Assembly (NCBI RefSeq): GCF_042678185.1
Contig: NZ_JBHUDQ010000020.1
Direction: 5' to 3' (one strand)
Length of the DNA stretch: 64,000 bases
Origin: Ramlibacter ginsenosidimutans
Lineage (GTDB): Bacteria > Pseudomonadota > Gammaproteobacteria > Burkholderiales > Burkholderiaceae_C
The stretch's first letter is position 1, and each line of letters starts with the position of its first letter. This document shows, piece after piece, positions 42,246-51,509 of this stretch. The notes under the pieces are model-generated. The model searched no databases. It worked only from the letters and a program-made list of their open reading frames with translations, and had not been told where the DNA came from. Both the position numbers and the translations under genes were made by a program.

Positions 42246-42316
42246 GCGGCGAGCTTAACTCTGCATGCCGTGACGATGGGCAGCGTGCCCCTGCAGGGAA
42301 GACCGACGGGGCACGC

Positions 42317-42402
42317 GTAGGCTGGCGGTGAGCACCGCGAACCCCAGCCAGCCGGCGCAGCGCAGGATGCTGGGGTTCGCCTGCGGCTCACCACCAGCCT
42401 AC
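42317..42402. repeat. Long inverted repeat, GTAGGCTGG family, copy 1
   Basis: Arms GTAGGCTGGCGGTGAGC... and ...GCTCACCACCAGCCTAC, each ending inside with CGAACCCCAGC/GCTGGGGTTCG, separated by about 20 nt. Related copies at 46531-46646 and 63678-63763. Confidence 0.85.
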
Positions 42403-42440
42403 TGTGAACAGGGTGTGATTCCCCGGAAATCGCTGAAGAA

Positions 42441-42474
42441 CAAAAAAAAGGGGTGCGGCCCTGGGCCGCACCCC
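42441..42474 (-). terminator. Rho-independent terminator after the M16 pair
   Basis: On the minus strand an 11-bp stem GGGGTGCGGCC/GGCCGCACCCC with a 3-nt loop is followed by eight T residues. It lies about 135 nt after the stop of the M16 gene at 42609. Confidence 0.9.
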
Positions 42475-42608
42475 ACACTCTCTCTCCCTGTGAACTCTCT
42501 GCTTGCGTGCCTTCGCGTGACAGCGCAAGACCATTGTTCAGGCAGGGAGCCCGCAAACCAAGCCCGACCCCTGTCAACCTTGACAGGGGCCACTCCAAAA
42601 GGAGGAAG

Positions 42609-43949
42609 CTACTGTGGGTTCGCGGCGACTGCGCCAACCACGACGGTCACCATGCGGTCCGGCTGCAGCTTGCGCTCGAACGCCGCCTTGATCTCGGGGG
42701 CCGTGACTTTCTCGACCTGCTTCGTCCAGGTGTCCAGGTAATCCAGCGGCAAGTCGTACCAGGCGATATTGGCCAGGTTGCCCAGGAGCTTGCGGTTGCT
42801 GTCGATCAGCAGCGCGAAGCCGCCGACCAGGAAATCCTTGGCCGCCTTGAGCTCCGCCGGCGTCGGCCCTTCAGCCACGAAGCGCCGCAACACGTCGCGA
42901 GAGACCTGCACGGCTTCCTTTGCCTGGTCCGGCCGCGTCTGCAGCCCGATCTGGAAGGCGCCCGCGTTCATGCCCGGTGAGAAAGCGCTGTAGACGCCGT
43001 AGCTCAGCCCGCGCTTCTGGCGCACCTCTTCGGTCAGCCGCGACGCAAAGCCGCCGCCGCCCAGGATGTAGTTGCCCACCAGCAGCGGGAAGTAATCCGG
43101 GTCCGCGCGCCTGTAGCCGGGCTGGCCGATCAGGACCTGCGCCTGCGCGGCCTGGAACGGGATGTCGCGCTCCGCTGCTTCCGCAAGAGGTGCGACCTGC
43201 GGCACGACGGGCAGGGCCTCGCAATGCCCCGCCGGCAGGCGCGACAGCAGCGTCGTCGCGATCTCGTCGGCCTGGGCGCGGTTCACGGCACCGACCACGC
43301 TCACCTTCGCGCGGCACGGCTGCACCACGCGATAGAAGTCGCGCATGTCCTGCACGCTGATCTGCGAGAGCGTCTCCTCGGTCGCCTCGTAGCCATAGGG
43401 ATGCGTGCCGAACACCGCCTTGTTGAAGGCGCGCGCGGCGACGGTGCCGGGGCGCGTGTTGGCCTCGCGGATCGCCGCCACCCAGCGCTGGCGCTCGCGT
43501 TGCCACACGTTCTCCGGGAACGAGGGCTCGCCGAGCTGGCGCGCGGCGAGTTGCAGCGCCTTGGGCAGCAGGTCGGGATAGGTCAGCGAACGCAGGCTGA
43601 AGCTCATCCGGTCGCGGCCGGAGCCCGCTTCGAAGCCGGCGCCGAGGTCGGCCCAGGCGTCGCTCAGCTGGTTCTCGTCCAGCGCGGGCTCCCCGTGGCC
43701 GGCAGCGATGCCCTTGGAGGTCATGCTGGCCGTTGCGCTCGACAGGCCGGCCTTCTCCGCCGGGTCGCGCCGGTCGCCGGCGTCGAAGTCGATTTCGACG
43801 TCCACGATCGGCAGGCTCGGGCTTTCGATCAGCCACACCTGCGCGCCGCTCGCCTGCTGCCATTTCTGGATCGGCAAGGCGGCCCAGGCGGGCAGTGCGC
43901 AAGCCAGGGTGAGGACCGAGGCGGCGAGGAATTTCGTCGTGCTCTGCAT
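42609..43949 (-). CDS. M16 family peptidase-like protein, non-catalytic partner
   Basis: 446 aa. Signal peptide MQSTTKFLAASVLTLACALPAWAA. The M16 fold is clear, including LTEEVRQKRGLSYGVYSAFSPG near residue 320, but the zinc motif HxxEH is absent: the matching region reads AEKAGLSSATASMTSKG. This matches M16 pairs in which one periplasmic subunit is catalytic and the other keeps only the fold. Start ATG 43949, 14 nt after the stop of the catalytic partner. Substrate unknown. Confidence 0.92.
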   Translation of the reverse strand: MQSTTKFLAASVLTLACALPAWAALPIQKWQQASGAQVWLIESPSLPIVDVEIDFDAGDRRDPAEKAGLSSATASMTSKGIAAGHGEPALDENQLSDAWADLGAGFEAGSGRDRMSFSLRSLTYPDLLPKALQLAARQLGEPSFPENVWQRERQRWVAAIREANTRPGTVAARAFNKAVFGTHPYGYEATEETLSQISVQDMRDFYRVVQPCRAKVSVVGAVNRAQADEIATTLLSRLPAGHCEALPVVPQVAPLAEAAERDIPFQAAQAQVLIGQPGYRRADPDYFPLLVGNYILGGGGFASRLTEEVRQKRGLSYGVYSAFSPGMNAGAFQIGLQTRPDQAKEAVQVSRDVLRRFVAEGPTPAELKAAKDFLVGGFALLIDSNRKLLGNLANIAWYDLPLDYLDTWTKQVEKVTAPEIKAAFERKLQPDRMVTVVVGAVAANPQ

Positions 43950-43963
43950 GTTGGCTTGTTCTT

Positions 43964-45388
43964 TCAGTCGGCGCGCAGGGGCACGGAGGGTTGGCGCGGC
44001 TTGCGATTGGGGTCCAGCGGCAGGGGCCGCAGGATGCCGACGGTGAGTTGGTCGTCGCCGAAGTAGCGGGCAGCGACCGACTTCACCTGGTCGGCCGTCA
44101 CTTCGCGCAGCCGCGCGATAAGGCGTTCGTCGGCATCGACGGGCATGCCCACCACCCATTCGCTACCCAGTTCCTGGGCCTGGCTCATCACCGAGTCGCG
44201 CTTGTAGATCTCGCCGGCGATCCAGCGGGTCTTCACGCGCTGCAGCTCCGCTTGCGTCACGCCTTCGCGCGCGACCCGCGCGACCTGCTCGCGCAGCGCC
44301 GCTTCCACCTGCTCGGGCGTCTTGCCGGCGGCGGGTACGCCGGAGAGCGTGAACAGCTGCGGGCCGCGGCCCCACAGGCCGTTGCCCGCGTCGACGTTGT
44401 CGGCAACGCGATCGGGCCCTTGCGTGAGCGCGCGGTCCAGGCGCGCGCCTTCGTAGCCATCGAGCACTGCTGCGAGCACGGTGAGCGCCAGCGCATCGTC
44501 GTTGGCCGGCGTGTGCTCGAACGAATGCAGCTGCGGCACCTTGAAGGCGAGCGTCACGTACGACTGGTCGGCGGGCGCCTTCCACTCCAGCCGGCGCGTG
44601 CCCTTCTGCACCGGATCTTCGCGCAGCCTGCGCGCGGGCACCGGGCTCGCGGGGATGCTGCCGTAGTACTTGTCGACCAGCTTGCGCACCTGCGCCGGAT
44701 CGACGTCACCGGCGATCACCACCGCTGCGTTCGCAGGCACGTACCAGCGCTTGTAGAAATCGCGCACGTCCTGTGCATTGAGCGCGTCGAGGTCGTTCAT
44801 CCAGCCCACGACGGGATGGTGGTAGGGCGACTCCTCGTACACCATGGCATTGAGCTGCTCGTAGAGTTGCGCGCGCGGATTGTCGTCGGTGCGCATGCGG
44901 CGCTCCTCCTTCACGACCTCGATCTCCTTCTTGAACTCCGCGTCCGGCCACTGGTTGTGCGCGAAGCGGTCCGCCCCCAGCCGGATCACGTCCTCGAGCC
45001 GGTTGGCCGGAATCTGCTGGTGGTAGCCGGTGGTATCGCGGTTGGTGAAGGCGTTCTCGCGGCCGCCGAGCGCAGCGACCTGGCGGGAGAACTCGCCCGG
45101 GCCGGTGGTGGGCGTGCCCTTGAACATCATGTGTTCCAGGGCGTGGGCGACGCCCGTCTTGCCCTGCACTTCGTCCATGGAGCCGGCCCGCACCCACAGC
45201 ATGTGCACCGCCGTCGGTGCACGGTGGTCCGGCTTCACGATGACGGTCATCCCGTTGGCCAAGTGGTACTCCAGGGCCTGCGCCTCGGCGGGCACGGGGC
45301 CGGAGATCTGGGCCGAGGCCGGAGGGATGAGGAGGAGGGGAAGGGAGGCCGCCAGGGCCAGCAGCGCAGGGCGCAGGATCGGTTTCAT
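43964..45388 (-). CDS. M16 family zinc metallopeptidase, catalytic subunit
   Basis: 474 aa. Signal peptide ILRPALLALAASLPLLLIPPASAQ. The inverted zinc motif HxxEH is present as HALEH (H82, E85, H86), and the downstream third-ligand region is KKEIEVVKEERRMRTDDNP. C-terminal inactive half also present. Cotranscribed with the non-catalytic M16 gene; they probably form a periplasmic heterodimer. Divergent from ftsY across 28 bp only, so the two promoters overlap or lie within coding sequence. Confidence 0.95.
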   Translation of the reverse strand: MKPILRPALLALAASLPLLLIPPASAQISGPVPAEAQALEYHLANGMTVIVKPDHRAPTAVHMLWVRAGSMDEVQGKTGVAHALEHMMFKGTPTTGPGEFSRQVAALGGRENAFTNRDTTGYHQQIPANRLEDVIRLGADRFAHNQWPDAEFKKEIEVVKEERRMRTDDNPRAQLYEQLNAMVYEESPYHHPVVGWMNDLDALNAQDVRDFYKRWYVPANAAVVIAGDVDPAQVRKLVDKYYGSIPASPVPARRLREDPVQKGTRRLEWKAPADQSYVTLAFKVPQLHSFEHTPANDDALALTVLAAVLDGYEGARLDRALTQGPDRVADNVDAGNGLWGRGPQLFTLSGVPAAGKTPEQVEAALREQVARVAREGVTQAELQRVKTRWIAGEIYKRDSVMSQAQELGSEWVVGMPVDADERLIARLREVTADQVKSVAARYFGDDQLTVGILRPLPLDPNRKPRQPSVPLRAD

Positions 45389-45416
45389 AGAATCCTCTGA
45401 TTGTAGAAACCCCCTC

Positions 45417-46523
45417 ATGTTCAGCTTCTTTCGGAAAAAGCCGCCGGCCACGCCGGCTCCGGCGCCCGCCAGCACCCCCGCGCCGCCGCCTGTGGCGGCA
45501 CCCGTGGCCGCGCCGGTGGCGCCTCCTCCGCGTGCGACCAGCACGCTGGCCGCGAGCCCCGGACTGATCGGCAGCGCCCTGGTCGCGCCGCTGGAGATCC
45601 CGGTCCCAGCGGAAGTGCCGGTCGAGCGGCAGAGCTGGATGCAGAAGCTGAGCGCCGGACTGCGCAAGACGGGCTCCAGCATCTCCCAGGTCTTCACCGG
45701 TGCGCAGATCGACGACGCGCTCTACGAGGAGCTGGAATCGGCGCTGCTGCTGGCCGACACGGGCGTCGCCGCGACCCAGTACCTGCTCGACGAGGTGAAG
45801 CGCAAGGTCGCATCCAGCGGCGCCACGCGGCCCGTGCAGGCCAAGAACATCCTGGTGGATGCGCTCACCCAGCTGCTGCGGCCGCTGGAGAAGCCGCTCA
45901 CCATCGGCGAGCACGTGCCCACCGTGATCATGGTCGCCGGGGTCAATGGCGCCGGCAAGACGACCTCCATCGGCAAGCTCACCAAGCACCTGGCCGACGA
46001 CGGCGAAACGGTGCTGCTCGCCGCGGCCGACACCTTCCGCGCGGCCGCGAAGGAGCAGCTCGCTGTCTGGGCCGACCGCAACAAGGTGGAGATCGTGAGC
46101 CAGGAAGGCGGCGATCCCGCGGCGGTGAGCTTCGACGCGGTGAGCGCGGGCAAGGCCCGCAAGAAGGACGTGGTGATCGTGGACACGGCGGGCCGCCTGC
46201 CCACGCAGCTGCACCTGATGGAGGAACTGCGCAAGATCCGGCGCGTGGTGAACAAGGCGGACGCGAGCGCACCGCACGAGGTGCTGCTGGTGATCGACGG
46301 CAACACGGGCCAGAACGCGCTGGCGCAGGTCAAGGCATTCGACGCCGCCCTGCAGCTCACCGGCCTGATCGTGACCAAGCTCGATGGCACTGCCAAGGGC
46401 GGCGTGCTCGCGGCCATCGCGCAGGAGAAGCCGGTGCCGGTCTATTTCATCGGCGTCGGCGAGAAGCTCGAGGACCTGGAGACCTTCAGCGCGCGCGAGT
46501 TCGCGCTGGCGCTGCTGTCGTAG
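45417..46523 (+). CDS. ftsY: Signal recognition particle receptor FtsY
   Basis: 368-aa SRP receptor GTPase that docks ribosome-nascent chains at the membrane. A short basic start (MFSFFRKKP) leads into a 50-residue Ala/Pro-rich linker, shorter than the acidic A domain of E. coli. The NG domain follows: GVNGAGKTTSIGKL near residue 181, DTFRAAAKEQL, DTAGRLPTQ, and TKLDGTAKGG near 320. Start ATG 45417 fits the N-terminal membrane-targeting sequence. Confidence 0.97.
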   Translation: MFSFFRKKPPATPAPAPASTPAPPPVAAPVAAPVAPPPRATSTLAASPGLIGSALVAPLEIPVPAEVPVERQSWMQKLSAGLRKTGSSISQVFTGAQIDDALYEELESALLLADTGVAATQYLLDEVKRKVASSGATRPVQAKNILVDALTQLLRPLEKPLTIGEHVPTVIMVAGVNGAGKTTSIGKLTKHLADDGETVLLAAADTFRAAAKEQLAVWADRNKVEIVSQEGGDPAAVSFDAVSAGKARKKDVVIVDTAGRLPTQLHLMEELRKIRRVVNKADASAPHEVLLVIDGNTGQNALAQVKAFDAALQLTGLIVTKLDGTAKGGVLAAIAQEKPVPVYFIGVGEKLEDLETFSAREFALALLS

Positions 46524-46530
46524 GGGCGAA

Positions 46531-46646
46531 GCTGGGGTTCGCTGGCGCTCACCGCCAGCCTACATCCAGCGCGTTCGTGCGGTGACGCGGTGCCGCGCTC
46601 GTGCGTTCCTGTAGGCTGGCGGTGAGGCCGCAGGCCGAACCCCAGC
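46531..46646. repeat. Long inverted repeat, GTAGGCTGG family, copy 2
   Basis: Arms are in the opposite order to copy 1: GCTGGGGTTCGC...CCAGCCTAC, a spacer of about 50 nt, then GTAGGCTGGCGGTGAGG...GAACCCCAGC. It fills the convergent gap between ftsY and cutA. Confidence 0.85.
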
Positions 46647-46647
46647 A

Positions 46648-47010
46648 TCACACCGGATCCGGCTCCCCGCCGGCCGCCGGCGCCCTCACCTCGGCCCGCA
46701 CCCACGCCAGGTACTCCGCGCTCGCCCGCATCGACGTGCACAGGAACTGCGGCACCTCGTACGGGTGCTTCTCCAGGAACAGCTCGCCCAGCGCCGCCTC
46801 GCAGGCCGGCAGCGTCTTGATCGTGAGCCGCACCTCCGCGTCCTCGCAGTCCTTGCCCTGCCAGCGGTAGAAAGACGTCAGGCCCTCTTCCACCTGCACG
46901 CACGCGGCGAGCCGCCGCTCCAGGATCGCCCGGGCGAGGCGCTCGGCGTCGGCCCGCGAGCCGACGGTCGTCGTGATGGCCAGAATGTCGCGATCTTGAC
47001 GGTCTTCCAT
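46648..47010 (-). CDS. cutA: Divalent cation tolerance protein CutA
   Basis: 120-aa trimeric PII-like protein. Conserved segments: TTVGSRADAERLARAILERRLAACVQV and FYRWQGKDCEDAEVRLTIKTL, then EKHPYEVPQF near 80. Its link to copper tolerance in E. coli is historical and its role remains unclear. ATG 47010; converges on ftsY and is divergent from the Mpo1-like gene. Confidence 0.95.
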   Translation of the reverse strand: MEDRQDRDILAITTTVGSRADAERLARAILERRLAACVQVEEGLTSFYRWQGKDCEDAEVRLTIKTLPACEAALGELFLEKHPYEVPQFLCTSMRASAEYLAWVRAEVRAPAAGGEPDPV

Positions 47011-47057
47011 GGGCGCGCCCTCCCAGAATGGGAGTATTGTCCGCCCAGGAGCACCGC

Positions 47058-47516
47058 ATGCCCACGATGACCGGTTCCGCCACGTCGCCCCTGCGCAAGG
47101 TGGACTCGCTGCTCGCGCATTACGAGGAAAGCCACCGCGACCCGCGCAACGAGCGAATCCACTTCGTGGCCATTCCGCTGATCATGCTGAGCCTGCTGGG
47201 CCTGCTGCATGCCATCCACCCGTGGCTGCCGTATGCGCTGGTCCTCGCCAGCCTCGTTTACTACGCGCGGCTCTCGGCGGTGTTCCTGGTGACCATGGCG
47301 GCGCTCTCCGCGCTGGCTCTGGCGCTGGTCCAGGCGATGGGAGAGTACGTGCTCACCATCTCGGCAACCCTGTTCGTGGGCGCCTGGATTGCCCAGTTCA
47401 TCGGTCACCGGTACGAAGGAAAGAAGCCCAGCTTCTTCGAGGACTTGCAATACCTGTGGGTCGGACCCATCTTTGTCGTGAGCAAGCTGTTCCTTAAGCT
47501 CGGGATCCGCTGGTAG
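47058..47516 (+). CDS. Mpo1-like (DUF962) membrane protein
   Basis: 152-aa membrane protein of the DUF962/Mpo1 family; yeast Mpo1 is a dioxygenase that shortens 2-hydroxy fatty acids. Family marks: YEESHRDPRNERIHFVAIPLI near residue 22 with the conserved His, and AQFIGHRYEGKKPSFFEDLQYLWVGPIFV near 118 with the GHxxxEGKKP block. About four hydrophobic segments. Start ATG 47058 with CAGGAGC upstream; an earlier ATG at 47028 is less likely. Bacterial function not established. Confidence 0.88.
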   Translation: MPTMTGSATSPLRKVDSLLAHYEESHRDPRNERIHFVAIPLIMLSLLGLLHAIHPWLPYALVLASLVYYARLSAVFLVTMAALSALALALVQAMGEYVLTISATLFVGAWIAQFIGHRYEGKKPSFFEDLQYLWVGPIFVVSKLFLKLGIRW

Positions 47517-47593
47517 CGGTCGCGTTCCGGGGCAGCGTCCCTGGCAGGCTCCGACTACGGCCAGTTGGCCTGCCTGCCTACGGAACCCTTCCC

Positions 47594-47620
47594 TTAGCAC
47601 TCTGTCTAACGGAGTGCTAA
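47594..47620. promoter_or_regulatory. CIRCE element (HrcA operator) upstream of rpoH
   Basis: TTAGCACTC, a 9-nt spacer, then GAGTGCTAA: an exact match to the CIRCE consensus. It is directly followed by TAATAT, a likely -10 region, so bound HrcA would block this rpoH promoter. It ends 29 nt before the rpoH start. The hrcA gene is in the same window. Confidence 0.96.
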
Positions 47621-47649
47621 TATTTTTACAAGAGAAGGAGATTTCCGGT

Positions 47650-48585
<936 letters not shown>

Positions 48586-48606
48586 TCCCTGAGCGCATTC
48601 CTGAAG

Positions 48607-48631
48607 AAGCCCGGCCTGCCGGGCTTTTTTT
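48607..48631 (+). terminator. Rho-independent terminator of rpoH
   Basis: AAGCCCGGC pairs with GCCGGGCTT around a 2-nt loop and is followed by five further T residues, 21 nt after the rpoH stop. Confidence 0.93.
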
Positions 48632-48710
48632 GTTGTATCGGCGCCCTGCGCGACGGAATTCACGCCAGCGGCAGTGGCAGGTCAACCGTGGGCCTGCAAC
48701 AATTCCCTGC

Positions 48711-50453
48711 ATGAGCAGGAGTGCACTGGGCGTCTTGTGCGCCATTCTGTTGTGGTGCGCCTCCTGCTGGAGCGCAACCAGCGCTTCCGCGCCGACGGAC
48801 TTCGTCCCTCCCGCGCAACCGCGCACGCTCGCGCTCGGGGGCGACGCCCCGTGGGCCTCGCTGAACGGCAACGCGGTCTACTGGTTCGATCGGACCGGCG
48901 CCGCGACCATCGCGACGGTCGAGGCTGGCAGTTCCACCCTGCCCTGGAAGGTCCGGGTGCGCGATCGGCACGATCGCCTACATGGCGGCGCGCTGTGGCT
49001 CGCGTTCGACGCCACCGCGCCCGCCGCCGAACACTGGTACCTGGAAGTCGGCGCGTCCTTCTACGACCGGGTGCAGATGTACTACCGCGACCGCAACGGC
49101 AACTGGGTCGTGCAGGAGTCGGGGACGATCCATTCCGTGTCCGACTGGGCCGTGCCTGGGCGGCTGCCGACCTTCGCGCTCGCCATCGGCGATCCGCGGC
49201 CGGTGCGCTACTGGCTGCGCGTGGAGGACGACCGGGCGGAGTTCTCCGCGCCGACCATCCTGCTGCGGGAGGAGGCGCTGCAGACCAGCCGCGAGAGGGA
49301 GCAGTTCCTGTTCGGCGCCTACTTCGGCCTGTTCGCGCTGGTCACGATCGCGGCGCTGGGCAACGGACTGGTGTACCGCGACCGCGGCTTCCTCGCTTTC
49401 TCGCTCTACACCTTGCTGCTGGGCGGCGGCCAACTCGCGCGTGCAGGCATTGCAGCACAGCACCTGTGGCCCAACGGCCCGGTGCTGAACGGGTTGGCGC
49501 TCGCCCTGTGGCCCGGCGCGGCCACGGCCGCAGCGCTCTGGTTCGTGAAGGTGATCACCGAGCCCGTGCGCCTGTCCCGGGCGCTGGACCTGGGCGTCTG
49601 GGCCCTCATCGCCGCCGTGCTCGCGGCCGTGGCGCTGGACATCGTGATCGGCACTCGCACCAGCATGACCCTGGTGCTGGGGCTCACCGCACTGTCGCTG
49701 CTGGCCATCACCAGCATGATCGCGTGGGGCTGGATCGACGGACATGACGCGGAGATGCGGCTGATCGCCATCGGCTTCGTCCCCGTGCTCGTCATGGCGC
49801 TGTTTCCGCTGGCGCGCGTCCTCGGCCTGGTGCCGAGCAGCACCTTGACGCGCTACGGCCTGTTCTTCGCGTCGGTCGTCGAAGTGCCCATCCTCTTCTA
49901 CGCCATGCACCGCCGGCTGATGGCCCGGCGCGAGGCGGAACTGCGCGCCGGCGCGCTGTCGCGCACCGACCCGCTCACGGGCCTGCCGCACCGCCAGGGC
50001 CTGGTGGAACGCCTCAACTCGAGCCTCGCGCACGCGCGCGGGCAGAAGCAATCCTGCGCGCTGCTCGGCGTGCGCATCTCGAACCTCGAGGCCGTCGCGG
50101 AGGAGTTCGGCAAGGACGCGGCCGACAAGGCGCTGGTCGTGGCGGCCTCGCACCTGCGCCGCACGAGCGTGGACTTCGACATGGCCGCACGCGTCGGCGA
50201 GCGCGAGTTCGCGGTGCTGATGGAGGCCCCGGTGCTGCCCGAAGCGGTGAGCTCGCGGGCGCAGCAGGTGGTGGCCAGCGGCTTGCGCCAGGTCGAGGCG
50301 CTGCCGCAGGCACTCACGCTCAAGTTCCACGTGACCGCGGCGATCGTCCCCGTGCCGCAGCTCGATGCCGAGGCCACGCTGCAATGGGTCATGGACGGAC
50401 TCGACCAGATGACGCAGGACGCGAAGAAGCTGATCCGCAACCTGAACTTCTGA
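48711..50453 (+). CDS. 7TM sensor (7TMR-DISM) protein with degenerate GGDEF domain
   Basis: 580 aa. After a signal peptide (ALGVLCAILLWCASCWSA), residues about 40-190 resemble the extracellular 7TMR-DISM sugar-binding-like domain (LHGGALWLAFDATAP, YRDRNGNWV). About seven membrane segments occupy residues 205-405. The cytoplasmic part (from about 425: SRTDPLTGLPHRQGLVERLNSSLAHAR) is a GGDEF-fold domain, but the active-site loop reads GEREF in place of GGDEF, so cyclase activity is doubtful. It may bind GTP or c-di-GMP as a sensor or interact with a partner. Start ATG 48711. Confidence 0.85.
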   Translation: MSRSALGVLCAILLWCASCWSATSASAPTDFVPPAQPRTLALGGDAPWASLNGNAVYWFDRTGAATIATVEAGSSTLPWKVRVRDRHDRLHGGALWLAFDATAPAAEHWYLEVGASFYDRVQMYYRDRNGNWVVQESGTIHSVSDWAVPGRLPTFALAIGDPRPVRYWLRVEDDRAEFSAPTILLREEALQTSREREQFLFGAYFGLFALVTIAALGNGLVYRDRGFLAFSLYTLLLGGGQLARAGIAAQHLWPNGPVLNGLALALWPGAATAAALWFVKVITEPVRLSRALDLGVWALIAAVLAAVALDIVIGTRTSMTLVLGLTALSLLAITSMIAWGWIDGHDAEMRLIAIGFVPVLVMALFPLARVLGLVPSSTLTRYGLFFASVVEVPILFYAMHRRLMARREAELRAGALSRTDPLTGLPHRQGLVERLNSSLAHARGQKQSCALLGVRISNLEAVAEEFGKDAADKALVVAASHLRRTSVDFDMAARVGEREFAVLMEAPVLPEAVSSRAQQVVASGLRQVEALPQALTLKFHVTAAIVPVPQLDAEATLQWVMDGLDQMTQDAKKLIRNLNF

Positions 50454-50478
50454 GACGCCCGCGGCAGCGTCCGATGCG

Positions 50479-51288
50479 TCAGGAGGCCAGGCTGCGCTGC
50501 GCCCGCTTCAGGATGTACTGCGTGGCCGGCGCCGGGCGCCCGCGGCCCCAGCGCGTGCATACATCAACCACCCATTCCGGCTGCGTCTTCGCCGCGTCGT
50601 TGAGCCAGTTCGCCACCGAGTTCTGCACGTAGCGGCTGTCGTCCGCGCGCAGCGGCTCGAGCAGCGGCAAGCCGCGCCAGGGCTCGCGCTTGAGCGTCTC
50701 GATCTGCGCGCACCAGACGCCGCGCGGGCGCGTCGCTTCGCTGGCGAACCGGCGGATGTTGGCGTCCGGGTGCGTCGCCCACGGCTGCAGCAGGCGCACG
50801 GCCTCGTCCACGTCGCCGGCGATCTCGTCGCGCACGGCCATCCACGCGAGCTCGCGCACGCCGAAGTGCGGGTCGGCCGCGAAGCGCCACGCGCTCGCGA
50901 GCTTCTGCGCCAGCGGCAGGCTGCTGAAGGAAATCCACTGCGCCGCCCAGCAGCGCGCAACGTCGCTCGGGTGGCTGGCCAGCGCGTGTGCCACCGCATC
51001 GCGATCCGCACGCGGCGCGGCGAGGTCGTAGAGCGCGCGGGCGACATGCGCATGGCGCTTGACCGGGGGGAACGCGGACAGCATCGCCAGCGTGTCCTGC
51101 AGGCGTTCGCTCTGCGGGTCCAATCCGATGTCGCGCGCGACGCAGCGGGTGAGCACGCCCAGGTCGAGGGCCAGGAACTCGTTGAGGTTGACGGTGGGAA
51201 TCCGGCCCGTGTTCAGGGCCTGCAGCACCTCGGGCGGGATCAGGGCGATGCGCGCTGCGCCCTTGCGTCCGAGCAGGTGCTGGACCAC
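50479..51288 (-). CDS. HEAT-repeat DNA alkylation repair-like protein
   Basis: About 269 aa, all-helical with HEAT repeats, resembling the AlkD/DNA-alkylation-repair family of Comamonadaceae (HAHVARALYDLAAPRADRDAV, VARCWAAQWISFSSLPLAQKLASAW, HPDANIRRFASEATRPRGVW, SRYVQNSVANWLNDAAKTQPEWVVDVC). Whether it removes alkylated bases is not clear. The start is uncertain: GTG 51288 is the first start codon outside the inverted-repeat element that fills the upstream gap; GTG 51321 or 51381 would put repeat-derived sequence at the N-terminus. The repeat may have replaced the native start region. Confidence 0.75.
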   Translation of the reverse strand: MVQHLLGRKGAARIALIPPEVLQALNTGRIPTVNLNEFLALDLGVLTRCVARDIGLDPQSERLQDTLAMLSAFPPVKRHAHVARALYDLAAPRADRDAVAHALASHPSDVARCWAAQWISFSSLPLAQKLASAWRFAADPHFGVRELAWMAVRDEIAGDVDEAVRLLQPWATHPDANIRRFASEATRPRGVWCAQIETLKREPWRGLPLLEPLRADDSRYVQNSVANWLNDAAKTQPEWVVDVCTRWGRGRPAPATQYILKRAQRSLAS

Positions 51289-51509
51289 CTCAGAAGCTGT
51301 GAATGAATTGATCGCGCCCACGACGGCGAGCCTCAGGGCGCAGGCGTAGGCGCGGCCCGCCGTCCAGGCTGGCCTGGACACGGGCGCAACGCCCGCATGC
51401 GCCCTGAGGCGTGCTGGCCCGAAGGGCGAGCCTGGCCGCGAGCGTCGATGAACCCCCTGTCGTCGAGAAGGCTCGCGTGGGTGTGAGCAATTCGTTCACA
51501 GCTTCTCAG
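51289..51509. repeat. Inverted-repeat-bounded element between SCO and HEAT genes
   Basis: Ends CTCAGAAGCTGTGAATGAAT (51289-51308) and its near-complement ending CACAGCTTCTCAG (51497-51509) match at 20 of 22 positions including the following bases. A second nested inverted repeat, GCCTCAGGGCGCA/TGCGCCCTGAGGC, lies inside. The right end contains the TGA stop of the SCO gene. Short reading frames inside look repeat-derived. About 220 bp, MITE-like in form. Confidence 0.8.

Larger units (their letters stand above)
42246..42608. other. Intergenic region with repeat, terminator and hairpin
   Basis: 363 bp with no supported gene, between the rsmD start and the M16 gene's stop. It holds a long inverted repeat of the GTAGGCTGG family (42317-42402), a strong minus-strand terminator (42441-42474) and a perfect 10-bp hairpin CCCCTGTCAA/TTGACAGGGG with a 2-nt loop (42568-42589). 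Small reading frames here have no family marks. Confidence 0.8.

Noticed and set aside
51290..51499. Short reading frame inside the inverted-repeat element
   Set aside because: Wholly repeat sequence with no initiation signal; probably not a gene.
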